Part shown: one piece after another, positions 44,777-53,389 of the stretch
How the letters are laid out: each line of letters starts with the position of its first letter
Numbering within the stretch: the stretch's first letter is position 1
Source: JAMHWD01 sp035911135
Lineage (GTDB): Bacteria > Pseudomonadota > Alphaproteobacteria > Micavibrionales > Micavibrionaceae
DNA length: 64,000 bases
Direction: 5' to 3'
NCBI GenBank assembly: GCA_035911135.1
Contig: JAMHWD010000027.1
Span: forward strand, 124,001-188,000
The notes under the pieces: generated by a model
Told to the model about the DNA's origin: nothing
Database searches by the model: none
The model's input: only the letters and a program-made list of their open reading frames with translations
Made by a program: the position numbers and the translations under genes

Positions 44777-45796
44777 TTAGGCTTCGATCAAAACATCCGT
44801 CCAGAGCTCGGACTCATTAGGCAGCGGCGATTCTTGGGCAAACTCTGCCGACTTGTTGACGATTTCCTTCACATCCTTGTCGATGATCTTGATCTCATCC
44901 TCGGCGATACCGGCGGCCTGCATCATGTCCTTGATGCGCGTGATCGGATCATGATCCTGCTTCATGCCCTCGAGCTCTTCCTTGGTACGGTATTTCGCAG
45001 GGTCAGACATGGAGTGACCGCGATAGCGGTATGTCAGGACTTCCAAGATATAAGGGCCATTGCCGGATCGCACGTAATCCAGTGCCTGACGGGCAGCCGC
45101 CTGAACGGCAAAGACATCCATGCCATCCACCTGCTCGCCCGGGATATCGTAACCCACGCCGCGCTTGTATAGCGTCCCGGCAGATGAGCGCTTCACAGAT
45201 GTACCCATGCCATACTGGTTATTTTCAATGACATACAAAACCGGCAATTTCCAAAGGCTGGCGATGTTATAGCTTTCAGCCACCTGCCCCTGATTGGACG
45301 CACCATCGCCCATATAGGCCACAGCCACGCCGTTATCGCCCTTGTATTTATGCGCGAAGGCCAAACCAGTGCCCAGTGACACCTGCGCGCCCACGATACC
45401 GTGGCCGCCATAGAAATTCTTTTCCTTGGAAAACATATGCATCGAGCCGCCCTTGCCGCGGGAATAACCCGTAACGCGCCCCGTCAGCTCGGCCATGATA
45501 CCATCGGCTTCCATGCCGCAGGCCAGCATATGCGCGTGATCGCGGTAAGCCGTAATAACTGTATCCTGCGGCTCCTGCGCAGATTGAATACCCGTTACAA
45601 CGGCTTCCTGTCCGATATACAAATGGCAAAAACCACCAATCAATCCCATCCCATAAAGCTGGCCGGCTTTTTCCTCAAAACGGCGGATCAGCAGCATCTC
45701 GCGGTAAAGCTTCTTCATTTCCTCCGGCGTTGGCGAGGGCTGGGAATTGGAAACAGTTTTTAGATTGGGTTTATTCTTGTCTTTAGACGAAGCCAC
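44777..45796 (-). CDS. pdhA: Pyruvate dehydrogenase E1 alpha
   Basis: Alpha subunit of PDH E1, binding thiamine diphosphate. The start is set at the GTG at 45796, with TAGGAGA 10 bases upstream; this gives 339 residues, the normal length. The longer frame to 45904 adds a Cys-rich stretch unlike the family. Motifs are GDGASNQGQVAESYNIAS through ENNQYGMGTS (thiamine binding) and the YRYRGHSMSDP phosphorylation-loop region. It opens the PDH locus, 130 bp after the ftsB-like gene. Confidence 0.95.
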   Translation of the reverse strand: MASSKDKNKPNLKTVSNSQPSPTPEEMKKLYREMLLIRRFEEKAGQLYGMGLIGGFCHLYIGQEAVVTGIQSAQEPQDTVITAYRDHAHMLACGMEADGIMAELTGRVTGYSRGKGGSMHMFSKEKNFYGGHGIVGAQVSLGTGLAFAHKYKGDNGVAVAYMGDGASNQGQVAESYNIASLWKLPVLYVIENNQYGMGTSVKRSSAGTLYKRGVGYDIPGEQVDGMDVFAVQAAARQALDYVRSGNGPYILEVLTYRYRGHSMSDPAKYRTKEELEGMKQDHDPITRIKDMMQAAGIAEDEIKIIDKDVKEIVNKSAEFAQESPLPNESELWTDVLIEA

Positions 45797-45926
45797 GGAA
45801 AAAATTCTCCTAACACAACACGGATACACATCAATGAACCTGCATTGTGTTACAGCATTTCCTAGCCATATTCCAGTGAAAAACCCATGATTTGTGCAGC
45901 GCACAAGAGATAAATTATGCCGAAAT

Positions 45927-46235
45927 TTATTTCAGAATAATCATTTCGTCTGGCGTCTTGTATCCCAGAACGATACGTGCGCGCTCTTCCAGAAAATCCT
46001 TGTTCAGGCTAGATGGACGCAACATGACAACACGTGATTCCAGCTCTTCGCGTTCAAAGCGAAGATCATGAAGCTCTGTCCTTGCCGCCTCAACACGGCT
46101 CTCAAGCGTCAAAAGCCTTGGAAAACTGCGGCTTCCATGAATGCTGTGATAAATAAAATAAAAACAAAGACAAGCCCCCAGCACCATCATGATGTTCTGC
46201 CTCAAGATATATCTGTGGGAGAGAAGTGAATTCAT
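45927..46235 (-). CDS. ftsB: FtsB/DivIC-family septum formation initiator
   Basis: 102-residue bitopic protein: short cytoplasmic N terminus, one membrane helix (about residues 15-32), a coiled coil (LESRVEAARTELHDLRFEREELESRV), and a C-terminal ARIVLGYKTPDEMIIL stretch typical of the family. It would bridge FtsL and FtsQ at the divisome. The position between eno and pdhA is the usual alphaproteobacterial order. Confidence 0.88.
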   Translation of the reverse strand: MNSLLSHRYILRQNIMMVLGACLCFYFIYHSIHGSRSFPRLLTLESRVEAARTELHDLRFEREELESRVVMLRPSSLNKDFLEERARIVLGYKTPDEMIILK

Positions 46236-46336
46236 AACATTAGTGAATCATGAATCACCGCAAAGCGTCAATTCAAAATATCAAACAGAGTCAATGCGTT
46301 ATAAGGAACATAAGCAGAACATGCCATGGCATGAGA

Positions 46337-46963
46337 TTACAAATCATCTTTCGTGTCATTTTGCTGGCGCGATAAAATCGCCAGAGCCGTGCGCCACCGC
46401 GCCTCGATATCCGTATCAAACAAAATTGCCGGGTCGTAATCTATCGTGCCCCAGCCACCATAAAAAATTTCCTTGTTCAACTGCATCGGCCGCCATCCGG
46501 CATAGCCGTGAAGAACTATCAACCTTGATGCTTTTGCAGGATCGGATATCAGCGCGTTATATTGCGACATATCATCTTCCATCAGATCATCGGCATTATA
46601 GATCGTGATATTTCTGCCCTCATCTGCGGCCAGCAGGAAAAAAACATCCTCCTGAACTGGCCCACCCCAATAATAATGAGCGGCAAAAGGAAAGCGTGAT
46701 TTCATGCTCTCCAGCTTTTCCGGCTTGGCCTCACGGTTAATCACAAAACCTTTGGCATGAAACCCGTCATGCCCTGTCATATAAAGGACTGTTTGTGAAA
46801 AATTCACATCATCCAGCACATTCGTGGCGATCAGAAATCTTCCCTCATGCGAAGGGAAAAGTTTGGTCATGATGGTTGGAAACAAGATCAGGCAGGCAGC
46901 AAAAAACAGGTATAACCGGGCCGATCTCGGGGTTATTGCCAGTTTTTTCAATCGCCACGCCAT
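46337..46963 (-). CDS. AlgH/YqgE family protein with N-terminal membrane anchor
   Basis: 208 residues. The YqgE/AlgH (UPF0301) domain is clear: GRFLIATNVLDDVNFSQTVLYM, GFVINREA, GGPVQED and HGYAGWRPMQLNKEI. Ahead of it is an unusual N terminus: basic residues, then one hydrophobic helix (about residues 17-35). Most family members are soluble without this. The orientation predicted from the basic N terminus puts the domain in the periplasm. It starts 8 bp after eno. Function of the family is not settled. Confidence 0.86.
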   Translation of the reverse strand: MAWRLKKLAITPRSARLYLFFAACLILFPTIMTKLFPSHEGRFLIATNVLDDVNFSQTVLYMTGHDGFHAKGFVINREAKPEKLESMKSRFPFAAHYYWGGPVQEDVFFLLAADEGRNITIYNADDLMEDDMSQYNALISDPAKASRLIVLHGYAGWRPMQLNKEIFYGGWGTIDYDPAILFDTDIEARWRTALAILSRQQNDTKDDL

Positions 46964-46971
46964 AAGCGCGA

Positions 46972-48285
46972 TTACGCTGCTTTTTTCTTGGCAGCTTTCA
47001 GAACGCCCTGATCGCGCAGGAAGCTTGCGCCGGAATATTTCGCAACAGGACCAAGCTGCTCCTCGATACGGATCAACTGGTTATATTTTGCGATACGGTC
47101 GGAACGCGAGAGTGATCCTGTCTTGATCTGCCCGGCATTGGTTGCAACGGCCAGATCCGCAATAGTGGAGTCTTCCGTTTCACCGGAACGGTGTGAGAGA
47201 ACAATACCAAAGCCTGCCTTCTTCGCCATCTCGATCGTTTCCAGCGTTTCTGTCAGCGTACCGATCTGATTGACCTTCACCAGAACCGCATTTCCGGCCT
47301 TACCTTCGATACCTTGAATAAGGCGCTTCGCATTGGTCACATACAGATCATCACCCACGAGCTGAACCTTATCACCCAGCGCCGCCGTCAAGGCCTTCCA
47401 GCCCGCCCAGTCATCCTCGGCCAGACCATCTTCAATCGAGACGATCGGATACGCGCCGCAGAGTTCGGTATAGAGCTTGATCATTTCATCGGATGACATC
47501 GGCTTCTTGCCGCCATCCATCTGGTATTTGCCCTTCTCATAGAATTCCGTGGCGGCGCAGTCGAGGGCAATCATCATATCCTGCCCCGGCTTGTATCCGG
47601 CCTTTTCAATCGCCTTCATGATAAACTCAATGGTTTCCCCGGCGCAGGAGAGGTTCGGCGCGAATCCGCCCTCATCACCCACATTCGTATTATGCCCGGC
47701 CTTTTTCAGCTCAGCCTTAAGCGCATGAAATACTTCCGCGCCCGCACGCAAACCTTCAGAAAAATCAGGCGCGCTGACCGGCATGATCATGAATTCCTGA
47801 AAATCCAGTGCGTTATCGGCATGCGCGCCGCCATTGATGATGTTCATCATCGGCGTAGGCAGAACATGGGCGAAAGAACCGCCGATATAACGGTAAAGCG
47901 GCATATCCAGCTCATCTGCCATTGCCTTGGCCACGGCCAGCGATACGCCCAGAATTGCGTTCGCGCCAAGCTTGGATTTATTCTCCGTCCCGTCCAGATC
48001 GCACATCAAGCGGTCGATATAGACCTGTTCTTCGGCATCCATGCCGCTTAAGGCTTCAAAGATATCCGTGTTTACATTATCAACGGCCTTTTGTACGCCC
48101 TTGCCGAGATAAACGCCCTTGTCACCATCACGCAGCTCTACAGCCTCGTACGCACCTGTCGATGCGCCTGATGGCACAGCCGCGCGGCCCTTCGCGCCGC
48201 TTTCCAGCGTCACATCAACTTCAATGGTGGGATTTCCCCGGCTATCCAGAATTTGGCGGGCGTGAATGTCGATAATGGCGGTCAT
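46972..48285 (-). CDS. eno: Enolase
   Basis: Glycolytic enzyme converting 2-phosphoglycerate to phosphoenolpyruvate. The 437 residues have IDIHARQILDSRGNPTIEVDV at the start, the GDEGGFAPN loop, catalytic VKVNQIGTLTETLE (Lys) and the signature SHRSGETEDSTIADLAVA. Metal ligands IALDCAATEF and SIEDGLAEDDW are intact. kdsA upstream is separated by one hypothetical gene. Confidence 0.98.
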   Translation of the reverse strand: MTAIIDIHARQILDSRGNPTIEVDVTLESGAKGRAAVPSGASTGAYEAVELRDGDKGVYLGKGVQKAVDNVNTDIFEALSGMDAEEQVYIDRLMCDLDGTENKSKLGANAILGVSLAVAKAMADELDMPLYRYIGGSFAHVLPTPMMNIINGGAHADNALDFQEFMIMPVSAPDFSEGLRAGAEVFHALKAELKKAGHNTNVGDEGGFAPNLSCAGETIEFIMKAIEKAGYKPGQDMMIALDCAATEFYEKGKYQMDGGKKPMSSDEMIKLYTELCGAYPIVSIEDGLAEDDWAGWKALTAALGDKVQLVGDDLYVTNAKRLIQGIEGKAGNAVLVKVNQIGTLTETLETIEMAKKAGFGIVLSHRSGETEDSTIADLAVATNAGQIKTGSLSRSDRIAKYNQLIRIEEQLGPVAKYSGASFLRDQGVLKAAKKKAA

Positions 48286-48391
48286 GGGATGGGTTCCAGT
48301 TTAATAGTTGGCAAGTTATATAGTTTTTAAACACCGCGCGGCGTTCTGGCAACCATCAAACTTATAAACTTTTAAATTGAAAAACTAAAAA

Positions 48392-48802
48392 TCAGGCTTC
48401 GGTATCAACCGTTGTGCCGGTCGAAGACGCAGAAACGCCGCCCGTATCCACTTCGATACCATATTTTTCGGCCAAAGCAGCGCGGGAGAGCTGGCTATCG
48501 GGGGTGGAGGAACGCAAGGCCCTGATCTGCATCATGGCTGCATCGGCATCCGTTGAGGCGCCCGTGGCCGCAGACAGGGAGAACATCAGGTTTACGCCGG
48601 CGGTGTTACTCATGAGCTGATTATTCAATGCGCGGGCGCTGGAAGAAATCCCCAACCCAACACCCAGCATGCCGCGGCTGGCATCCAGCATGGAAGCCGT
48701 GGAAGTACCGCTTAAGAAATTCGATTGGCCTTGTGCCGCAAGCCCCTTGGTATTGGCCAAGGTGGCGGACATAAGATATCGCGATGCTCCTGCTACGCTC
48801 AT
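48392..48802 (-). CDS. Hypothetical Ser/Ala/Thr-rich protein
   Basis: 136 residues, low in charge and rich in Ser, Ala, Thr and Gly (for example SNFLSGTSTASMLDASRGMLG). It has no signal peptide or membrane helix. The composition, with amphipathic stretches, recalls secreted or surface-assembled proteins such as flagellar or type I/III export substrates, but no family is recognised. A 19-bp hairpin with GGA in its loop lies just upstream of its start. It sits between kdsA and eno, which are usually adjacent. Confidence 0.7.
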   Translation of the reverse strand: MSVAGASRYLMSATLANTKGLAAQGQSNFLSGTSTASMLDASRGMLGVGLGISSSARALNNQLMSNTAGVNLMFSLSAATGASTDADAAMMQIRALRSSTPDSQLSRAALAEKYGIEVDTGGVSASSTGTTVDTEA

Positions 48803-48813
48803 GGTAAAACTCT

Positions 48814-48832
48814 TTTACAAATCCTTTGTAAA
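48814..48832 (-). promoter_or_regulatory. Hairpin with GGA loop over the ribosome-site region of the gene at 48392-48802
   Basis: Read on the minus strand: TTTACAAA, loop GGA, TTTGTAAA, a perfect 8-bp stem ending 11 bases before the ATG. AAGGA lies in the stem-loop and AAGAG follows it. A GGA-bearing hairpin at a ribosome site is the usual target of CsrA/RsmA; that such control acts here is inference, and csrA is not in the window. Confidence 0.5.
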
Positions 48833-48845
48833 CGCAATGCTACTC

Positions 48846-49676
48846 TTAAATCTTAACAGATTTTGCGATATTATCCAACTTAATTAGTTTATCGAGAATT
48901 CTGGGGATATCGGCCAGCTTTACCATATTCGGGCCATCAGACGGGGCATTATCCGGATCCTGATGAACTTCCATAAAGACCCCGGCCACACCCACGGCCA
49001 CAGCCGCACTGGCCAGAACCGGCACCATTTCCCGGTCGCCGCCGGAAGACGCGCCCTTGCCACCCGGCTGCTGGACGGAATGCGTGGCATCGTAAATGAC
49101 CGGATAGCCCGTTTTCGCCATTATGGGGAGGGATCGCATGTCCGAAACCAGCGTATTATAGCCAAAACTGGCCCCGCGCTCGCAGAGAAGAACATTGTCA
49201 TTCCCGCTTTCCGATATCTTCTTGGCCACGTTTTCCATGTCCCAGGGGGCCAGAAACTGACCCTTTTTGACATTAATAGCCTTGCCGGTCTTGGCGGCGG
49301 CGATCAAAAGATCCGTCTGACGGCACAAAAACGCCGGAATTTGCAGCATATCCACGACACTGGCCGCTTCCTTGCAGTGTTCAGGAAGATGTACATCCGT
49401 GATCACGGGCAGGCCCATCTCGCGCTTTACATCCGCCAAAATGGCCAGCCCCTTATCCATGCCAAGGCCGCGCGCCCCAAAAATCGAGGTTCTGTTCGCC
49501 TTGTCGTAGGAAGATTTATAAATCAGGCCGATGCCCAGATTTTTTGCCAGCTCCTTTAACGCCCCGCTCATCTCGAACGCATGGTCGCGCGATTCAATGG
49601 CACACGGCCCCGCAATAATAGTCAGCGGCTTGTCATTGGCGATTTCAAGGGTTCCGACTTTTACGACTTTATTCAT
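48846..49676 (-). CDS. kdsA: 3-deoxy-8-phosphooctulonate synthase (KDO-8-P synthase)
   Basis: Makes KDO-8-phosphate from arabinose-5-phosphate and PEP for lipopolysaccharide core. The start is set at 49676 (MNKVVKVGTLEIAND), with AGGA 8 bases upstream; the frame extends 11 codons more. The 276 residues have IIAGPCAIES, SSYDKANRTS, VTDVHLPEHC, IPAFLCRQTDLL and DATHSVQQPGG. It indicates an LPS-bearing outer membrane. Confidence 0.97.
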   Translation of the reverse strand: MNKVVKVGTLEIANDKPLTIIAGPCAIESRDHAFEMSGALKELAKNLGIGLIYKSSYDKANRTSIFGARGLGMDKGLAILADVKREMGLPVITDVHLPEHCKEAASVVDMLQIPAFLCRQTDLLIAAAKTGKAINVKKGQFLAPWDMENVAKKISESGNDNVLLCERGASFGYNTLVSDMRSLPIMAKTGYPVIYDATHSVQQPGGKGASSGGDREMVPVLASAAVAVGVAGVFMEVHQDPDNAPSDGPNMVKLADIPRILDKLIKLDNIAKSVKI

Positions 49677-49752
49677 GGTTTTTCCTGCCTGAGTGATAAA
49701 ACTGCTCAATTCTTAGCAGCATTTATGAACTTGAGGAATATATAAGTGGAAA

Positions 49753-50109
49753 CTAGAAACTGTCCAGCGCCAGCCCGGTTATTTCATGGGCATGCTTTAT
49801 ACAATCGCGCTTCATGTATTCTGCCGGAACGAACGGGACGCGGCGATGTGGCGGCAGTGGACAAAGGGCTATATCAATCTGGCGTGGCGCACCATCGGGA
49901 TGACGCAGGAATTCACAGATTTCCTGAACAGTGGTAAAGCCTTCCGCCCCGCGCTGGCGCACGATATTTTTGGCAAAAATTACAAGATCATACATGGCAC
50001 GGCCTATGAGATCCGCCCGCGTTTCCAATGAGAGATCATGGCGGCGCTTTGCCACGGATCGAAAACGGCCCTTTAATTCTTCCAGACGATCCGATTCAGA
50101 TTTATCCAT
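49753..50109 (-). CDS. Hypothetical protein
   Basis: 118 residues, soluble, not recognised. It starts with a charged helical segment (DKSESDRLEELKGRFRSV), has a central region with Arg/Asp/Phe, and a Pro/Cys/His stretch (CPLPPHRRVPFVP) near the end. No signal peptide. It lies 17 bp after the small membrane protein gene and 76 bp before kdsA, so the three may be cotranscribed. Confidence 0.62.
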   Translation of the reverse strand: MDKSESDRLEELKGRFRSVAKRRHDLSLETRADLIGRAMYDLVIFAKNIVRQRGAEGFTTVQEICEFLRHPDGAPRQIDIALCPLPPHRRVPFVPAEYMKRDCIKHAHEITGLALDSF

Positions 50110-50126
50110 AGTGGAACTTCAAGACA

Positions 50127-50354
50127 TTATAATTCGCCGAGAATCGATGTTCTATATATCATACCCGCACCCATGCCAGCAGTTGCAAAACCGGCGCTGG
50201 CATAAAGTGAATATTTAAAGATCTCGACGCCAAGTTCAGGAGCGCCAGCAGCCGCCACCGTAACGCCGACAGCCGTTCCAGCAAACGAGGCCGTTGAAAA
50301 GATAAGCCCAAGCCTATAGGCAAGATCGAATTTTTTTGCTGTTTCTTCTTTCAT
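50127..50354 (-). CDS. Small membrane protein, unknown
   Basis: 75 residues with a charged N terminus (MKEETAKKFDLAYR) and two hydrophobic, Ala/Gly-rich helices (about 15-36 and 46-67). A good AAAGGAGA ribosome site lies upstream. The helices rich in small residues suggest tight packing or self-association. Not recognised. It is 69 bp after pyrG. Confidence 0.68.
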   Translation of the reverse strand: MKEETAKKFDLAYRLGLIFSTASFAGTAVGVTVAAAGAPELGVEIFKYSLYASAGFATAGMGAGMIYRTSILGEL

Positions 50355-50423
50355 AGCGAAATCTCCTTTAAGAAGAATGACGCTACCATATTTTCATAAA
50401 AAATGCAAATTTATAAGCCCGGC

Positions 50424-52052
50424 CTAAACCAAACGCCCCTGCTCGACCGCCGCCTTGATAAAGGACACGAATAGCGGGTGCGGATCGAAGGGTTTGGATT
50501 TCAGCTCCGGGTGGAACTGCACGCCGATAAACCATGGATGATCAGGGCGCTCGCAGATTTCCGGCAAGCTGCCATCCGGCGAAAGGCCGGAGAAAATCAT
50601 GCCTTGGGATTCAAGGCGTTCTTTATAATTGATATTCACTTCATAGCGGTGACGGTGGCGTTCGCTGATATTGGCGCTGCCGTATGCCGCCTCAACCTTG
50701 GAGCCTTTCTTCAATGCCGCTGGATATGCGCCAAGACGCATCGTGCCGCCAAGATCGGTCTCGGAACTACGCTGCTCTTTCGCGTTACCTTTGGTCCATT
50801 CGGTCATGAGACCAATGACAGGCTCATCAGTCGGACCAAATTCCGTTGAGCTCGCGCCCGCGATACCGCACAAGTTTCGCGCAGCCTCAATCACGGCCAT
50901 CTGCAATCCAAAACAAATGCCGAAATACGGAATTTTCTTCTCGCGCGCATATTGGACCGCTCGGATTTTACCTTCTGCGCCGCGCTCCCCGAAACCGCCC
51001 GGAACCAGAATACCTTGCACGCCTTGCAGGAACTGTTCCGGGTCTTCAGATTCAAAAATTGAGGATTCAATGAATTTCAGCTCGACCTTCGCATTATTGG
51101 CAATCCCGCCATGGACCAAAGCTTCGTTCAGTGACTTATAGCTATCGGCCAGATTGGTATATTTGCCGACAATCGCGATTTTGACTTCGCTCTCAGGTTC
51201 CTTGATGCGCTTGACGATCTTGTCCCAGATGGACAGATCAAGCTCTGGAATATCACGGATACCAAAGGCTTTCATGACCTGACGATCCAACCCCTCGCGG
51301 TGATAGGTCAGCGGCACTTCATAGATGGTTTTAACGTCCAGCGCCGGAATAACATTGGCCTGATCAATATTGCAAAACAGAGCAATCTTGCGACGTTCAT
51401 CCTCTTCTATCTCGCGGTCAGCGCGGCAAAGCAGGATTTGCGGGCGAATGCCGTGGCTCATCAGCTCCTTGACGGAGTGCTGGGTCGGCTTGGTTTTCAG
51501 CTCGCCCGCCGCCGGAATATACGGCAGCAGCGTCACGTGAATAAACACCGCTCTTTCCTGACCCACTTCATAGCTGAACTGGCGGATAGCCTCAAGGAAA
51601 GGAAGGCTTTCGATATCGCCAACGGTGCCACCCACTTCACACAGGACGAAATCGGCCGTGCCTTCTTTCTCGCGGATGAAGTCTTTGATTTCATTCGTGA
51701 TATGCGGAATGACCTGAATCGTCGCGCCCAGATAATCGCCGCGGCGCTCTTTCTGCAGAACGGTCGTATAGATACGGCCCGTTGTAATGTTATCATTGCC
51801 CTTGGCCGGAACACCTGTAAAACGCTCGTAATGGCCCAGATCCAGATCCGTCTCCGCGCCATCTTCCGTGACGAACACTTCACCGTGCTGGAACGGACTC
51901 ATCGTGCCGGGGTCAACATTGAGGTAAGGGTCTAGCTTGCACAGGCGCACCCGATAGCCACGCGCCTGTAAAAGCGCGCCAAGCGCAGCGGAGCCGAGGC
52001 CCTTTCCCAAAGAGGAAACGACACCGCCAGTAATAAAAATATATCGGGTCAT
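50424..52052 (-). CDS. pyrG: CTP synthase
   Basis: Aminates UTP to CTP with ATP and glutamine. The 542 residues start with the P-loop synthetase domain (ITGGVVSSLGKGLGSAALG) and end with a class I glutamine amidotransferase (nucleophile Cys in GICFGLQMAVIE, His-Glu in VQFHPEL). It starts 13 bp after secG. pyrG-kdsA-eno is a conserved order; two small genes stand between pyrG and kdsA here. Confidence 0.98.
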   Translation of the reverse strand: MTRYIFITGGVVSSLGKGLGSAALGALLQARGYRVRLCKLDPYLNVDPGTMSPFQHGEVFVTEDGAETDLDLGHYERFTGVPAKGNDNITTGRIYTTVLQKERRGDYLGATIQVIPHITNEIKDFIREKEGTADFVLCEVGGTVGDIESLPFLEAIRQFSYEVGQERAVFIHVTLLPYIPAAGELKTKPTQHSVKELMSHGIRPQILLCRADREIEEDERRKIALFCNIDQANVIPALDVKTIYEVPLTYHREGLDRQVMKAFGIRDIPELDLSIWDKIVKRIKEPESEVKIAIVGKYTNLADSYKSLNEALVHGGIANNAKVELKFIESSIFESEDPEQFLQGVQGILVPGGFGERGAEGKIRAVQYAREKKIPYFGICFGLQMAVIEAARNLCGIAGASSTEFGPTDEPVIGLMTEWTKGNAKEQRSSETDLGGTMRLGAYPAALKKGSKVEAAYGSANISERHRHRYEVNINYKERLESQGMIFSGLSPDGSLPEICERPDHPWFIGVQFHPELKSKPFDPHPLFVSFIKAAVEQGRLV

Positions 52053-52065
52053 AATCTAACTAAGC

Positions 52066-52479
52066 CTACTCCGCGATTGGTGCGGATGGTGGTTCCGGGG
52101 ATTCCGGCGTGTTTTCAGTATCTGCCGCCTCTTCTGTGGCTGCGCCAGCGCCAGATTCACCATCTACGCTCGTGCCGGCAGGTGCAGCAGGCGCTTCTGC
52201 AGCCGGCGGCAATGTAGAGATCTCATCCAGAATACCTTTATTCTGCGATGTATGGCGGCCCGCCATGATGCCCAAAATAAGGCTGGTGGCAAAGAATGCT
52301 GCCGCACAGATCCCGGTCGCGCGCGTCAGGAAATTGGCCGTACCGCGTGGTGTGGCAAAACCACCAGCCCCGCCGCCGCCGCCGATACCAAGACCGCCGC
52401 CTTCCGAGCGCTGCAAGAGCACAAGAATGATAATGGACAACGCCAAAATCATATGAATGACCAAAAGTACCGCCTGCAT
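52066..52479 (-). CDS. secG: Preprotein translocase subunit SecG
   Basis: Small two-helix partner of SecYE. The 137 residues have the family core: helix 1, then LLQRSEGGGLGIGGGGG, FATPRGTANFLTRAT, and helix 2. The C-terminal 60 residues are a Pro/Ala/Glu-rich tail, longer than the E. coli form but common in alphaproteobacteria. It lies between tpiA and pyrG, the usual place. Confidence 0.95.
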   Translation of the reverse strand: MQAVLLVIHMILALSIIILVLLQRSEGGGLGIGGGGGAGGFATPRGTANFLTRATGICAAAFFATSLILGIMAGRHTSQNKGILDEISTLPPAAEAPAAPAGTSVDGESGAGAATEEAADTENTPESPEPPSAPIAE

Positions 52480-52503
52480 AACTTCAAACCCTACATGTAA
52501 ATT

Positions 52504-53265
52504 TTAAATGGAACCGGCAATGCCCAGAAAACTATCTGCCTTCAGGCTTGCGCCGCCGATCAATGCGCCATCAACATTGGCAGTTCTCAATATTTCCGCT
52601 GCATTATCCGGCTTAACCGATCCGCCATACAAAATACGCATATTCGCGCCGTCTTCAAGTGTTTCTTTCAGACAGCCACGAATAATATTATGCATATGTG
52701 CAATTTCCGCGATACTGGCCACTTTCCCGGTTCCAATCGCCCAGACCGGCTCATAAGCAATCACGGTGTTGATCGCATTGGCTCCCGCCGGAAGACTGGC
52801 ACGAAGCTGGCGCAGGACCACTTCATCCTGCTGCCCATCATCACGCTGTTCCTCGGTTTCGCCGATGCATAAAATGGCGGCCATCTCATATTTATGGATC
52901 TGCTCGATCTTGCGATAGACTGCCTCATCGCTCTCACCATAGCCATGCCGGCGCTCGGAATGGCCGGCGATCACATACTGGCACCCAGCATCCTTGAGCA
53001 TAGCCGCCGAGATATCACCCGTATAAGCGCCGTTTTCATGGGCCGAGCAGTCCTGCGCGCCAAAACGCAAGAGATTATCATGGCCTTGCGCGGCATGGCG
53101 TATGGCGTAGATGTGTAGCGCTGGCGGACATACCAGGAATTCACAGCGTTCGCGCATTTCCGGAGGGGCCAGTGTAATACCGTTAATAATACTGGCCACA
53201 AGACGCTTGGCATCCTGCGCCGAGCCGTTCATCTTCCAGTTTCCTGCAATCAGTTTTCTGTTCAT
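52504..53265 (-). CDS. tpiA: Triosephosphate isomerase
   Basis: Interconverts dihydroxyacetone phosphate and glyceraldehyde-3-phosphate. The start is set at 53265 (MNRKLIAGNWKMNG), 253 residues; the longer frame to 53325 lacks family sequence. Catalytic Lys (NWKMN), His (AGHSERRHGYGE) and Glu (AYEPVWAIGTGK) are present, along with the phosphate loop LYGGSVKPDN. It is divergent from ppiD across 124 bp. Confidence 0.97.
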   Translation of the reverse strand: MNRKLIAGNWKMNGSAQDAKRLVASIINGITLAPPEMRERCEFLVCPPALHIYAIRHAAQGHDNLLRFGAQDCSAHENGAYTGDISAAMLKDAGCQYVIAGHSERRHGYGESDEAVYRKIEQIHKYEMAAILCIGETEEQRDDGQQDEVVLRQLRASLPAGANAINTVIAYEPVWAIGTGKVASIAEIAHMHNIIRGCLKETLEDGANMRILYGGSVKPDNAAEILRTANVDGALIGGASLKADSFLGIAGSI

Positions 53266-53389
53266 GACATCATTTTTAGCAAGCCTGTGAGGAAGATTGC
53301 AATCGCCTGTTGCCCTCTCATCCATAGCATTTTATAGTCGGCAGCTGATTTTAGGCGAAAAACGTTGGATTTTTACAGGATATAGCACC

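Noticed and set aside
45797..45904. N-terminal extension of pdhA to 45904
   Set aside because: Cys-rich sequence unlike E1 alpha; the GTG at 45796 has a proper ribosome site and gives normal length.
48392..48802. Calling the Ser/Ala/Thr-rich protein a flagellin or flagellar protein
   Set aside because: Only composition suggests it; no D0/D1 flagellin motif and no flagellar neighbours.
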